From: Poteriospumella lacustris
Lineage: Eukaryota > Sar > Chrysophyceae > Chromulinales > Dinobryaceae
Assembly: GCA_008000375.1 (NCBI GenBank)
Contig: SMOI01000241.1
Location: 1-49,535, forward strand
Direction of reading: 5' to 3'
Length of the DNA stretch: 49,535 nt
The notes beneath the pieces are model-generated. The model saw nothing but the letters and a program-made list of their open reading frames with translations. It was not told the origin of the DNA and searched no databases. Positions 9,575 to 20,423 of the stretch are shown piece by piece. Within the stretch, counting starts at the first letter, position 1. The number at the start of each line of letters is the position of its first letter. The translations under genes and the position numbers were made by a program.

Positions 9575-10888
9575 TTAGGCGGCGGCGGTGTGCTCCAGCG
9601 GCGAGGGCGAGCCAGCGCCGGAGGCGGTCGTCGCGGCGACCGCGGTCGTGATGGACGACTTCCGCCGCACCTGGACAGAGGGGCTGTTGGGGTAGGATGC
9701 CTGCTGCTGGAGCTTGCGCAGGCGGTTGTAGTAGCGACGTTGCAGGTTGCAGTGCGCGGTGGTGAGGAGACGCGCGGGTCGAGGCGCCTCGACCCGTCTC
9801 GCGTCGACCGTTTGGACGGCAGTAGCATCGTCACAGCAGGCGATTTGGCGACAGCGGTTGCGCCATTCCCAGAACTTCCACCAGGCGGTGCTGCTGTTGG
9901 TGGCCTTCGAAGGTGCTGCGCCATGCTTCGGTGTGTGGACGAACGGGTGGCGCAGGGCTTGGGCGGCGGTGAGGCGCTTGGAGGCGTCCCAGTTGAGCAG
10001 GCCCTCGATCAAATGCTTGGCGAGGGGATGGACCTCGTCGTCCCAGCCGGGCAGCTTCTCGAACGACCGACGGCGCTTCGTGCGTGTCTGAGCCAAGTTG
10101 CTGTTGTACACGTTGTTGTTGGCGTTGAACAGCGCCTCGAGGCTCGTCAACGGCGTCTCTCGTTGGGAAAAGGCCACTTGACCCGTGACAAGCTCCACAA
10201 ACACACAGCCGAGAGCCCACAAGTCGGCGGCGAAGCCGGACGCGTGGTGGTAGACCTCCGGTGCGAGATAGGGCCGCGTACCGATGACTGTTTTCACGAC
10301 GGCGGTGGGGCTGTCGAGGTGGCAGGAGATGCCAAAGTCAGCCAATTTGACCTGCAGACGAGGCTCCTCGCCCTCGGCCAGCGTGTCGAGATTGTGGTCG
10401 CAGAGGATGTTCGACAGCTTCAAGTCGCGGTGCGCGATGCCCATGCGGTGCAGGTACTGCACGGCCTCCAGCAATTGACGGAAGAGGTCCTTAACCAATG
10501 CCTCAGAGAGGGTTGGCAAGGCCGCGATGGTGGAGAGCAGATCGCCGCCTCGGGCGCGCTCCATGACGATGTACAAGGTGTCGGCGGTCTCGTGCACTTC
10601 GACCAAACGCACCACATACGTCGTATCGCACTGTAAGTGCTGCATGATCGCCAGCTCGTTGGCAATGGCAGTGCGATCGTTGAGCAGGTTCTTGTTCTTC
10701 ATCTTCTCGTCGTCGTCTTTGCGACCTGGAACGCTGTAGGGAATCACTTTGACGGCGTAGGGGAAGTCTGTCGGTGGTGATTCATTGTCGCAGCTGCTCT
10801 TCGGGGCGGCCTCGTACACATCTCCCGACGAACCCTTTCCAAGAAGGGCTCCGAATACGTAAGTATCAGTCAAAACGCCAGCATTCAT
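9575..10888 (-). CDS. Serine/threonine protein kinase, CAMK-like, paralog 1
   Basis: Intronless, 437 residues, with ATG at 10888. The kinase domain spans about 10-317: glycine loop GKGSSGDVYEA (17-27), ATP-anchoring Lys47 in YAVKV, helix-C Glu78, hinge region VMERARGGDLLS, catalytic HRDLKLSN (153-160), DFG (184-186), APE (209-211), and ADLWALGCVF of subdomain IX. All catalytic residues are present, so it should be active. The HRDLKLSN form indicates Ser/Thr specificity. The tail from 318 is basic and Ser/Thr-rich with a Trp cluster (WWKFWEW), possibly regulatory or membrane-touching. It shares GGDLLS, DxFRQLLEAVxYLH, ADxWALGC and RETPL with the kinase at 37.8 kb, so the two are paralogs. The substrate is unknown. 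Confidence 0.9.
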   Translation of the reverse strand: MNAGVLTDTYVFGALLGKGSSGDVYEAAPKSSCDNESPPTDFPYAVKVIPYSVPGRKDDDEKMKNKNLLNDRTAIANELAIMQHLQCDTTYVVRLVEVHETADTLYIVMERARGGDLLSTIAALPTLSEALVKDLFRQLLEAVQYLHRMGIAHRDLKLSNILCDHNLDTLAEGEEPRLQVKLADFGISCHLDSPTAVVKTVIGTRPYLAPEVYHHASGFAADLWALGCVFVELVTGQVAFSQRETPLTSLEALFNANNNVYNSNLAQTRTKRRRSFEKLPGWDDEVHPLAKHLIEGLLNWDASKRLTAAQALRHPFVHTPKHGAAPSKATNSSTAWWKFWEWRNRCRQIACCDDATAVQTVDARRVEAPRPARLLTTAHCNLQRRYYNRLRKLQQQASYPNSPSVQVRRKSSITTAVAATTASGAGSPSPLEHTAAA

Positions 10889-12109
10889 CGTGGTGGTGGT
10901 GTCGGAAGCAACAAGGTATTGTTATGAAGTGGGCTGTTGCAATGTTGCAATGGGTTTTGTATTGTGTTTCTATCGCCACACTACTTTGTAACATGCTCCA
11001 CCAATCCTAACCGACACTACCTTCGTCTCCATACCAGCTTTTGATAACCCCCATCGACACCTCTCAATTCTCGAAGAGTGCCTCCACCTCGATATGAAAA
11101 GTTGGCGGTGGGGAAGGGGGTGTGCAGTGCGCCCGCTGGTGCCGTTGAATCGCTTGGTTCCGTTGAGCGTGGTGGTCCGTTGAGCGCGGCCTCAGCGTTG
11201 ACCAGACTTTGGGTTGCTTTGGGCGGTTCACAGCATCGTCAGCGCTACGGCATCACACCTACGGCATCACACCTACGGCATCACACCTACATACACTGTA
11301 TTTTATTCGTAGTTCGCCTCATCTCTCATGTCCCTAAAAAGCAAGGTGTCTGTTGTCAGCAGTAGCATACACATATAAACATGCAAAACAAAAACAACAA
11401 GAAGTAAAGATACGTATCGTTCCCTACAATCGTACAATGAATATTCAGTTTGCTTCCGCTCGTCACAGTGCATCAACAAAGAATTAGCACTTAAAATAGC
11501 ATAAAGAGCAATTTAACACGGCAGATGCTTGTAGTTTGTGTTTGTTTTCACTGTCGAATTTACCTCCTGTACTGTGAGGATCAAGTAACTTGAAGTCGTT
11601 CAATCACACGATAAACTGTCGATCTTTCCTCTCTGATGAAGACAAAGAAGAACACCAGCAATCACACATGGAGTTGAAAACGAAGTAAATTAAGACGAAG
11701 CTCTTATAGTACAGTACCGAAAATGTGTAATGGCAGACTCCTCGAGGAGCGCCAGCGAACGAGGGAAATAAACTACAAATCGTCACAAGCAGTGAGACGC
11801 TCTTTGAATCAAAAGTGCTGACCCATCGCTCATGCGCAGTGACAAGAAAGGAACAAACTGCATGGTCATTGCACGATTGTGGGGAAAAACGACAGGAAAG
11901 AACACAACAGCGAAACCGCCCAACCCAACGGGGGAAACTGAAACCAACACGCCTCGTCACATCGGCAAGCGCGACACCGCAACAAGATAAACCGGCTGTC
12001 AGTTGATGCTTCGTCTGCGATGGGCGACACCGATCGGAAAACAGGATAACACGACGACACACGGCAGAAATTGATCGCGCGAGCAGATACACACGCGAGC
12101 ACCCGACGT
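10889..12109. other. Intergenic region with 14-bp tandem repeat
   Basis: About 1.2 kb without a supportable gene. It contains the kinase promoter side (near 10.9-11.1 kb). Three perfect copies of a 14-bp unit (ctacggcatcacac) lie at about 11244-11285. The remainder, 11.3-12.1 kb, is balanced sequence with short spurious frames only. Confidence 0.5.
11244..11285 (+). repeat. 14-bp tandem repeat, three copies
   Basis: The unit ctacggcatcacac is repeated three times without mismatch, followed by a partial copy. It is non-coding and of no known role. Confidence 0.85.
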
Positions 12110-13320
12110 CTATCTGCGGAACACGGGGACGCTCTTCAACACGTCGTCGTCGTGATCGTCGAGGAACACACCATAACGCTTCGCGCCGGTCTTTGATATA
12201 ACGTCGCCGGTGTAGACGTAGTGACGTCCGTAGTGTCTGTGTGTCTTCTTCTCCGCTTCTTCCAGCTGCCCCAGCACATTCTCGTCGTAAAGCGATGCCT
12301 TCGATGACGACAGTGTCGCGTTCAGGCGGCGGTGGTTTTGCCCTTGTTCCTCAGCTTTGAGCTCTTCATTCTCGGCCGGCAAAATCAGTGACCGGTCCAT
12401 CGTTCGGGGTGCGGTTGGACGGCCCTGCATTTTGATCTTCAGTGCCGGGTCGTCAGAGTACAGCCACGCGCGCTGAGCAAAACTGTTGTAGCGCGGCTCC
12501 GACGTGTTCATCAGCCGCTCACCGCTAAGCCCCGATGTCATACAACCTTTCTCTTTTCGCAGACCACTGCGTCCCATGGCGATCGGTGCGTCAACGCTTC
12601 GAAGCTGTTCATCACAGAGGACAGAACACCACATGTTACTCATCGATCAAGGCAAAAACAAACCAGGTTAAAGAAGCACGTACATTTCGAGAATTGCTGC
12701 GATTTAAACTGTTCCGTTCCGACTCTTCTTGCACCTCGGGCGGAACGAAATGGTTCACGTACGTCTCCTTGTAAATGCTGCGCGAGGGACCGACAGGAGC
12801 AGTCGTTGCACGATGGTCGTCGTCCAAGGAGCCGCGATGCGTGCTGCTGCTCGGAGAGGATGGGCGGGGTGGTGAGAGTCGACCAGAGTTGGACGCAGAC
12901 CGCATTCCTGACGTCATTGGCCGAGTGGTACCACCGCCCACGGCGGACTCTGGAGGATTTTGCAAAGACGTGAGCGAGAAGCCACTTCTCTGCATAGATT
13001 TCTGTAAAATTCGTGTACCGCATTAATGACGAACAACAAGCTCTTGATCGCTACAATGAGAACTTACGAATTTGTTCATTGGCGAGGAGGTCATCTGCCG
13101 AATGGCATCCAGAGGAGGCTCTGAGTAGCGCCCCTTGTACTCCGTCGTGAAATACTGCTTCTGCATTTCTTCTCGCATAGCGTTGATGTTCTTTCTGCGC
13201 TCATCGCCCCATTTGCCAGCTAACGACTACAGGACAACAGAGGTCAAAAATCTTCACCGCTGTCCGCAGTTGTGCGACGACACTTACTTGGCTTTTGGGT
13301 TCATTGGCAAAGATAGTCAT
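12110..13320 (-). CDS. Four-exon gene, possible axonemal/microtubule inner protein
   Basis: Minus-strand exons are 13288-13320, 13068-13226, 12684-13001 and 12110-12604; donors are gtaagt, gtaagt and gtacgt, all acceptors end AG, and every junction is phase 0. The product is 334 residues starting MTIFANEPKSQ. It is polar, with short aromatic/basic repeats typical of proteins lining ciliary microtubules: FTTEYKGRYSEPPLD, IYKETYVNHFVPPE and NTSEPRYNSFAQRAWLYSD. There is no enzyme motif, signal peptide or membrane segment. Phase-0 splicing through three introns with an open frame gives good support that the gene is real. The ciliary role is only an analogy to the Y-K-x-x-Y/F style of microtubule inner proteins. 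I do not recognise a named family. Confidence 0.75.
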
Positions 13321-13904
13321 GTTCGACACTGATGAAGACTGATAGTGCGATGAAAATAGAATAAAAAGATGTGTGTTTTTCTGAACCAGGTAACCAATTG
13401 AACTCTATTGGCGATAGATTGGACACTTCGACTTCCAGTTCCACTCGAAGACACCCAAACCGTCGACTGTCAGCGACAGGGTTGGCGAAACGGTTGTCCG
13501 ATCTGGGACCTTCTGGGTGTCTGGGACCAGCTTTACAGCAGTGCAGACGAACGCCGAGGTGTCAGTGTGCAGGTGTGCTCCATCGCGAGTGTGTTCGTTC
13601 CCCCTTGTCACACTGTCTCGCGGCAGAGGTGGGCTCTTCTTCTTGTTGTCGGCTTGTCGACCCAATAAATGGTATTTCACGGCCCTGACACTTCTTCTAT
13701 CCAAGCTCATTGTTTGCCTGTCGTATCTCCTTCTATTGGACTTGACCTTTTACGGTGATATTTCAAAGCGGAGAGTGACAGTGCAAGCGGTAGCGACAAA
13801 CGTTAATTTTTAGTTGTCTCGTCAACAAACGCACTGTCAACAATTTTTATTGCCAACCGTCAGCTTCAATCAATGTTGTTTCAAGTGTGAACAGTATCTT
13901 TGCC
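13321..13904. promoter_or_regulatory. Divergent intergenic region
   Basis: 584 nt between the four-exon minus-strand gene and the plus-strand transporter, which are head to head. It should contain both promoters. Short frames on each strand show no family resemblance. Confidence 0.4.
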
Positions 13905-16900
13905 ATGAGAAATAATTTTGGACTGACCATTGACACTGCCAAGGTCAAGTCGGTTCAAGACACACGGACGCCGATACCAGTCGCGTACTTAAGCGGTACG
14001 GAATTAACACTGTTGCATCTACCATTTACTTACGCAACGCTCATTACCTTTTGTTGATGGTACAGTGCTGGCGTCATTTGTGGGCATCAATTATTTCTGC
14101 TGGAACATCGGCTTGGGCTCCGGTTTCTGGGAATATGTGGTGGCACTCCTCGTGCTATGGACGGCCTTCGTCTGCCAGGCGCTCAGCATGGCTGAAATGA
14201 CCGGCACGCTGCCCTTCACCAGTAAGCTTTACTTAGCCCATTTCATGTGATTAATGTGCGCTAATCGGGCTGATGGCTGTACAGGCGGGACCTACGCGTT
14301 GACGCGTGTCACGATGGGCCCTTGGCTTGGTTTCCTGACGGCGATGTTGGAGATTGCACAGAGCTTACTGTCTTTCGTATTAGGTGTGTGGTATCTCAGC
14401 GATCTAATCAGTAACCAAGCCAATGGCGGCGGCGACTTGAAGTTGATCGTGTCGATCCCGCTGCTCTTCGGCTTCTGCATGTTCAACATTTGGATGCAAA
14501 AGGAGACGCCCTCCACGTGGGTCTGGATCCTCGTTGGCGCTGGTACGGTGCTCTTCTTGTGGCTGGTGTTTTTCGTGGGGGCAGCGACCAATTTGGACTT
14601 CAACACGTTCGCGTTGGAGCCGCTGAACCAGGAGAAGGGCCAGCAGGAGCACAGCATCGTCAACGTCTCCGACAGCATCTGCGTCGCCGTGTGGTCGTTC
14701 AGCTTGTTCAATGCCATTCCTTCCATCGCCCCACGCATTCTGACGGTAGGTTCTGCGGTCGTTTGTTTCTCGTCGCTGTGCTGACGCGTCGTTTACCGGT
14801 GCCCCCTGTGTCCCTGTGCCGTCCCCCGTAGCCGAAGCAAGAATACCCGAAGCTGTTCCTGACGCTGTCCGTCTTTGCCGTCGCGGTCTCGCTGATCACG
14901 GTCTTCTTCACGTGCGCGCAGTCCCCGGGGACGTACGTGCTGTTCAACGAGACCTTTCCGTTGTCGCACGCCTACGCGCACATCTTCCGTCGCACGTTGG
15001 ACACGTCGTCGAGCGCGGCGTGGCTGTCCCTACCGGCCATCGTCTACACCACGACCTTGCAGCTACGCATCACGACACAGCGATTCGTGTCGCTCTGCGC
15101 CTCGGGCCTATTGCCACATGCCACGAAGATCATCAACGGCACCAGTGCGGCCATTCGAGCGACGCTGGTGGCGCTGCGCGTGGTCCACGAGCCGCTGCTG
15201 TCGCCGCGGATGACCAACCTCGACGATCTGCTCGCGAACAACGAAGACGTTCTTTCGGTCGGCTCCTTTGGCTATAATGGCACCGCCCACCCGCACACGG
15301 ACAACGCGGTGTCGCCCAGCGGCAGCAGCCAGCACGCGACGAACGCGAGCCACTCCGGCGAGCGTATCGCCACCCACGGCGCACCGACGAAGGCGCCGTT
15401 ATCCCCGCCGCTCATCGCCTCGCACCCGCAGCTCCCGCAGCTGTCGCCACCGCCATCGCCGCATAAGGCGTCGCATTCGCCGTCGCATCATCCGCCGTCG
15501 GCGGCGCAGCCGGGCGGCGCCATGTCCGCGACGTCCTCGACGAATCTCTTCACCATTTCACCGGTCGTGACGACGCTGTTCGTGGGCTTCTGGTCGCTGT
15601 TGTTGTGCATTCTGCTGCGGTATCGCGGCTCGTACTCGCGGTACACGCTGCTGCTGCTGGTGGTGTACTGCACGTTGCTGCTGGGCGTGCTGACGATGTT
15701 CACGTACGTGCAGTTCCGCAAGAAGTTCGATTGCCTCGAGACGTTCTTCGCGAACCCGGGTCGCAGCTACACCGCCGTCTACGGGGGCACGGTCTTCTCG
15801 GTCGCGATCATGTTCACGATCATCAAGCAGCAGCGAGACGCCCGCGCGGTCATCGGGATGATCTTCTACGTCCTGCTGTGCACCGTGTACTACTTCTACA
15901 GTGCGCGCCGCAGCCAGTGCTTCTCGGAGGAGGAGCAGAAGGTCATGTTCGTCGCGTACGTCATCAATGCGAACATCAAAAGCAAATTGCGGCGCCAGTC
16001 GTCGATGGCGGCGTTGCGGCGAGAGAACTCGTTGTCGATGCTGCAGCGCACCTCGTCGTTCAACAGTTTGCACACGAGCCGCAGTCAGAAGACCAGCCAC
16101 AGTCAGCACACGTCGAACGGGCCGCACGGCGGCACGACGCGGTCGACGTCGCCGCGGCCCAGCGGACCGACGTCTTCGTATCGACTCGCCGCGGGGAAGC
16201 TGGGTCACCTGCGGCCGTTGTCGCCGTCGACGCCGGACTCGTCCGCCCGCCACCACGCGGCGCCGCTGGCCCGCAACGACAGCGTCACCATCACGAGCCA
16301 CACGCTGCAGTGCGTCCGCGAACAGGACGGCGAAGGGGCCGAGGCGACCAACGCACCGGGCACCTCCGCGACGAGTCCCCCCGCGGCAACCGCTTCGTCG
16401 GTGGCGGCCGCGGACGACGGCGGCCCCGTTCGGCGAGTGTTGGAGCGGCAGAACACGGACGTGCACTACCCCGTCGCGCTGCTGGAGGACGACGCGCCGA
16501 ACTCGACGACGACGAGCGACAAAAACGACGCGTCGATGGCCGCGTCCGACGGCGGCAGCCTGCGGCCCATCGTCGCGCCGATGGCTCCGCCGTCGCCGAC
16601 AGCACAGCCGATGGCCGCGTCGCCGCAGCTGCCGGGCAGCGGCGAAGTGTCGCCGATCGTGCAACACGCACTGCAGCTGCCGTTTGGACGCGAAGACTCG
16701 ACGACGGAGAAGCTCGTGCTTCAGCCGCAGGTGCTGCTGCGGCCGACGACGTCCGACGGCGCCACGCCGCCAGTCGTCGAGCGGCTGCAGCTACCGACCG
16801 CCGAGGGCGGCGAAGGCGACGTGGAGAACCAACAGGCAGCGGCGCAGCAGCCGGTCGCTCCGTCAGCGCCGCCGTCGTCGTCGCCGGTGGGTGCGTCGCA

Positions 16901-18221
16901 CGAGAAGCGCGCGTCGTTCCTCGGCTGGATGATCTCGGGCCTCAGCCGCAACCGCATCTACACGATCGCCGACGACGAGCACGAGGCGGACGACCGCAGC
17001 TCGCGTCGCACCGCCGCTGGCGCTGCCACTGCGGCGGCGGATCCACCGGCGACCTCGCAGGGCGGCGACGACGTTCGCCGTTTGAGTGACCCGTCGCCGG
17101 TCGAGCGGCGTCTGTCCGACGCGGGCGTCCGCGCGGCCGTGCAGGACCGTCTGCGCGAGCTGGGCCACGTGTCCGGCGGAGGCGCCGACGGTGCCGTCGG
17201 CGGCAGTCGTCGCGCCAGTCGCAGCAGCCAGCGCGGCTCGTTCACGGTGCCGCAGCCGACGAAGTACTATCGCCACTCGCTCGGCGAGGTCGTCGTCGTG
17301 CGGCGACGGTCGTCGACCGCGTCGAGTGTCGGCGGCGGCGGCTTCGGCGGAGGCGGCACGGCGGCGTCGTCGTCGAAGAACAGCGCGAAGAACCTCTCGG
17401 CGCTGTTCACGTCGACGCGGTCGAGCGGCACGAACGGCGGCAGTCGCGCGGCGGCCAGCGACTGGCAGATGGAGGACGTCGACGAGCTCGAGGCCTTCCA
17501 GCCGCCCGCCAGTCGCAAACAGTCGCGCGACCACACCGCCAGCCGCAGTCGCAGCGGCAGCACGACGGGTAGTGCGAAGGGTCTCCTCGCCGCGCTGCCG
17601 CGGCTGTCGCTGCTCGGCGGCGGCAGCCACGCGCACGAGACGCACAAGGCGTCGACGGTGGCCGTGACGCACTCGCACACGGCCGAGACCGACAGCACGC
17701 ACAGCAACAGCGACGTCGAGGCCGGAGCACCCGCCTCGCAGGCCCCGGCGCCAACGTCACAGCCGGCGCAGCCGTCGCGCGAGGCCGGCGACGCCGCCGA
17801 AGAGGACCAGCCGGTCACCGCGCGGCGACACGCGCCCAAGGGCCGCCGCGCCAGTATGCAGGGGCTGCTGCGGCGGTCGATGCACCAGCTGACGCAGCTC
17901 GCGACGCAGCTGCTGCCGATGGTGGCCGACGACGTGAGCGAGTTCGAGCAGTACACGCAGGCGTTCGTCGAGACGATGCTGCAGGACATGGGCCCCCTCG
18001 ACGCCGCCTCTGACGCCGCCGCCGACGGCGGTCAGCATGCGCCGCGTGGCGACAGCTCCGCCGCTGGCAGTGGCGTCCCACCGTCGGCCACCGCGCCACC
18101 GGAGACGCAGGCGCCGGCTCTCGCGTCGTCCGCCGCATCGGTCGCCTCCGCCGCAGGCTCCGCGGCCGCGTCGGTGACGTCGCATCCGCTTCAGGCCTCG
18201 CCGCCGCCCCTCGACGTGTAA
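13905..18221 (+). CDS. APC-superfamily amino acid/amine transporter with long disordered tail
   Basis: Exons are 13905-13995, 14066-14221, 14285-14745 and 14832-18221; introns are 70, 63 and 86 nt, all GT-AG and frame-consistent, giving 1365 residues. The N-terminal half has multiple membrane helices with the APC look: a first helix VLASFVGINYFCWNIGLGSG with the unwound-helix glycines, SMAEMTGTLPFTSGTYALTR (the conserved GG/AY-R loop), and VAVWSFSLFNAIPS. A His/Ser/Pro-rich loop (about 362-474) follows, then more membrane helices to about 605. The last 750 residues are disordered and packed with basophilic kinase-like sites (RRQSS, RRENS, RRASRS, RRRSS, GRRASM). It likely carries amino acids or ethanolamine-like amines across a membrane. 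The exact substrate is unknown. Confidence 0.8.
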
Positions 18222-18434
18222 CGTCTGCGCTCCGTTCACCCGCCCCGGCCCCTTCGCCGCGTCGTTTCCTTCGTTCGTCTTTCACTTCGCCGTTCGGTTC
18301 GTTTCCCTTTCGCTGCGGTTCGTTTCGTTTTTTTCAAATTGGGTTGGTCCGTGTGGTCCCCTTGGCCCCTGCATCGCCCTGTCGCTCCCTGTCGCCCTGC
18401 ATCGCTCTGGTCAACCCCCCCCCCACCCGTCTGC

Positions 18435-18440
18435 AATAAA
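18435..18440 (+). terminator. Candidate polyadenylation signal of the transporter
   Basis: A canonical AATAAA about 214 nt after the transporter stop codon, within ctgcaataaagtc. No experimental support is available. Confidence 0.4.
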
Positions 18441-18592
18441 GTCATTTCCTCCCTCTGCGGTCCTTCGAGCGTTGGATATGCCCCCCCCCTCGGCACCCGC
18501 GACGGTGTCAAAGCCCCCCCCCAGAGCATATCGCGGGTGCGGCAAGTCTGTGGCCGCGTAGTCTGTCTGTTGGTATCGTTGTCTCCCCTCCT

Positions 18593-18666
18593 GTGTCCGT
18601 GTGTCCGTGGCAGTGTCCGTGGCAGTGTCCGTGGCAGTGTCCATGGCAGTGTCCGTGGCAGTGCCC
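18593..18666 (+). repeat. 12-bp tandem repeat
   Basis: The unit gtgtccgtggca repeats about five to six times with a few substitutions (for example gtgtccatggca). Being a multiple of three, it stays open in several frames, which explains the spurious repeats in predicted peptides here. Confidence 0.85.
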
Positions 18667-19870
18667 GCGTCGGTGCCTGCGCCACGGGTGCTGCGGCTGC
18701 AGCTGCGGCAAATCGTTGGTTTCCTCTCGTGTGGCGTTTTCGTTGGTTGGTTCACACGTTGACAGGCGCCTCGCGGCGGGCGGAGCGGCCGCGGCTTCGT
18801 TGCGCGCGTCCGCCTGCCCCGTCCCCTGTGCCTCCCGTGTCTCTCAGTTCTCGTCGGGGCGCTGCCTGCCCCGCGACCTCTCCTTCTCTCTCTCCCGCCG
18901 TCGCCGCCGGCCCCTGCCATCCCGCAGGGCGGCTCGTTTCTCCTCGTTAGATCACTTACACGCCGCCGGGTCCTGGCCCCTTTCCCCACCGCTACCGCGG
19001 CCCTTTTGGTTTCGTTTCTTTCTTTTTTGGTTTGGCGTGTGCGATGTGCGCGCGCCGCTGCCGGCTCTCTGACACGGCGAGCGTATATCTTTGTGTGCAT
19101 TTGTGGCTGCCGCGGTCTATGAACGACCTTTCAACCCCGCTCCAATCCCCGCGCCACCGGCGACGGTAGCACGCGCCGCGAGCGTCGACGGTGCCTCGTT
19201 GACGGGGGCGCGTTTTTCTTTCATTTCTTTGTTCTGTTGGCCACCACTTTCCCCGCCGCGCGCAACTGTTTCCCATCGTCCTCTCCTTTTCGTTGTGTTC
19301 GTTCGTTCGGTCGCTCGTTCTTCGTGTTCGTTCGTGTGTCCGAGCACTGTCGTTGTGTCTGTTGAGCGCTGCCCGTGTTGGTGGCAGCGCGGGCGAGTGG
19401 CCAGTCTCATCGCTGTTGGGTCCCGCCTGCCCGCTCCCCTCCCCCCATTGATTCTTGTCGTTGTTTGCGCGTTTTACCGTCGGCCGCAAGAGCGAGCACG
19501 GCCGCCTCTTGTGGTCGCCTCAGTTGTTGTTGCAGCGTTGGTCCTGTGCGGTGCATTGGCCTTCATCGGTGATCGATGGCCGCGGCGCCGTCCGCGCGCC
19601 GTCGTCGTATTGTATTGTTGTGTCTGCCGCCCTGTCGTGTGTAAGAAAAGTAAGAAACTATTCCCGAGTCGATCCGGTGCGGTGTGGCAGGCGTCGGTTT
19701 ATCGCCGGTGGAGTCGGTTGCAGGTTACAGGGACGGTGGCCGTCCAACGAGGGGACAGCGTAGCTTTACAGTATGTACAGAGGGTGGGGTCTCAAGAGAG
19801 AGAGAGAGGAAGCGCAGAGACTGTGCAGGGCCTAGAAGTGGTCCTTGGCGCTGGTGTCTTCGTCGTGTAG

Positions 19871-20297
19871 TCAATCGCGACGGAAGCTGCGGAAGACGGG
19901 TCGGCGCGACTTGAGCATCACTTGCGCGATGGGGAAAATGATTCCTGCCGATGAGCAACCACACAGAGAGAAAAGAAATACGTGTGAGGCAAGCACGACT
20001 CCATCACGGTGCAGAGAGTGGGGGCAATTTACCGACGAGGATTAGACAGGCTCCCACGAGGTAGGAGGTCGACGTGTACTGCACACTGGCCAACGACATT
20101 CCGACACTTTCACAGGCGGAACAGATCACAATACAATAGAACTGACTGAATCGGACCCAGGAGCACTGTTCATTTGTGCGAAACCCAACGAGAATCGCAT
20201 CAAATCCGCTGCCCAAGCCAAAGAGACCCAGCGCGGCGACCGACTCCAACGGCGCCCCAGATGAATCCCAGATCACCCAAAGTCTGCGATGGAGCAC
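19871..20297 (-). CDS. 3' part of a small multi-pass membrane-protein gene
   Basis: The last exon, 19871-19944, joins the preceding exon (ending at 20033) across an 88-nt intron with donor gtaaat and acceptor cggcag. The joined C-terminus reads through hydrophobic segments: ALGLFGLGSGFDAILVGF, FYCIVICSACESVGMSLASV and TSYLVGACLILVGIIFPIA, then the basic tail KSRRPVFRSFRRD. That suggests three membrane spans. No in-frame ATG occurs before an upstream stop, so at least one 5' exon is missing. Acceptors exist near 20287 and 20370, and the first exon may overlap the TMTC 5' region in antisense. I do not recognise the family. The right-hand coordinate is a limit of the open frame, not a start. Confidence 0.5.
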
Positions 20298-20423
20298 GAC
20301 GACGACGACGACGACCGATCGATCGATCGATGAGAGGCGGTCGTTCGGTCGTTGGCTTCGATCGAAAAACGGGCCTGTGGGTGCTCTCTAGGGCATGCCA
20401 GTGGCTGATATAATCCGAGAGTA

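Larger units (their letters stand above)
18222..19870. other. Long pyrimidine-rich intergenic region
   Basis: About 1.65 kb between the convergent transporter and small membrane-protein genes. The plus strand is strongly C/T-rich, with long C tracts near 18416-18426, 18481-18489 and 18516-18524. An AATAAA at 18435-18440 fits a polyadenylation signal for the transporter. A 12-bp tandem repeat lies at about 18593-18666, and an (AG)n tract at about 19795-19808. The open frames here are compositional and I do not call a gene. Confidence 0.5.

Noticed and set aside
11244-11285. Three short repeats considered as a CRISPR array
   Set aside because: The repeats are contiguous with no spacers and the DNA is eukaryotic.
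18593-19072. Cys/Pro/Trp repeat peptide frame
   Set aside because: Produced by the 12-bp tandem repeat in a pyrimidine-rich intergenic tract, with no homology or splice context.
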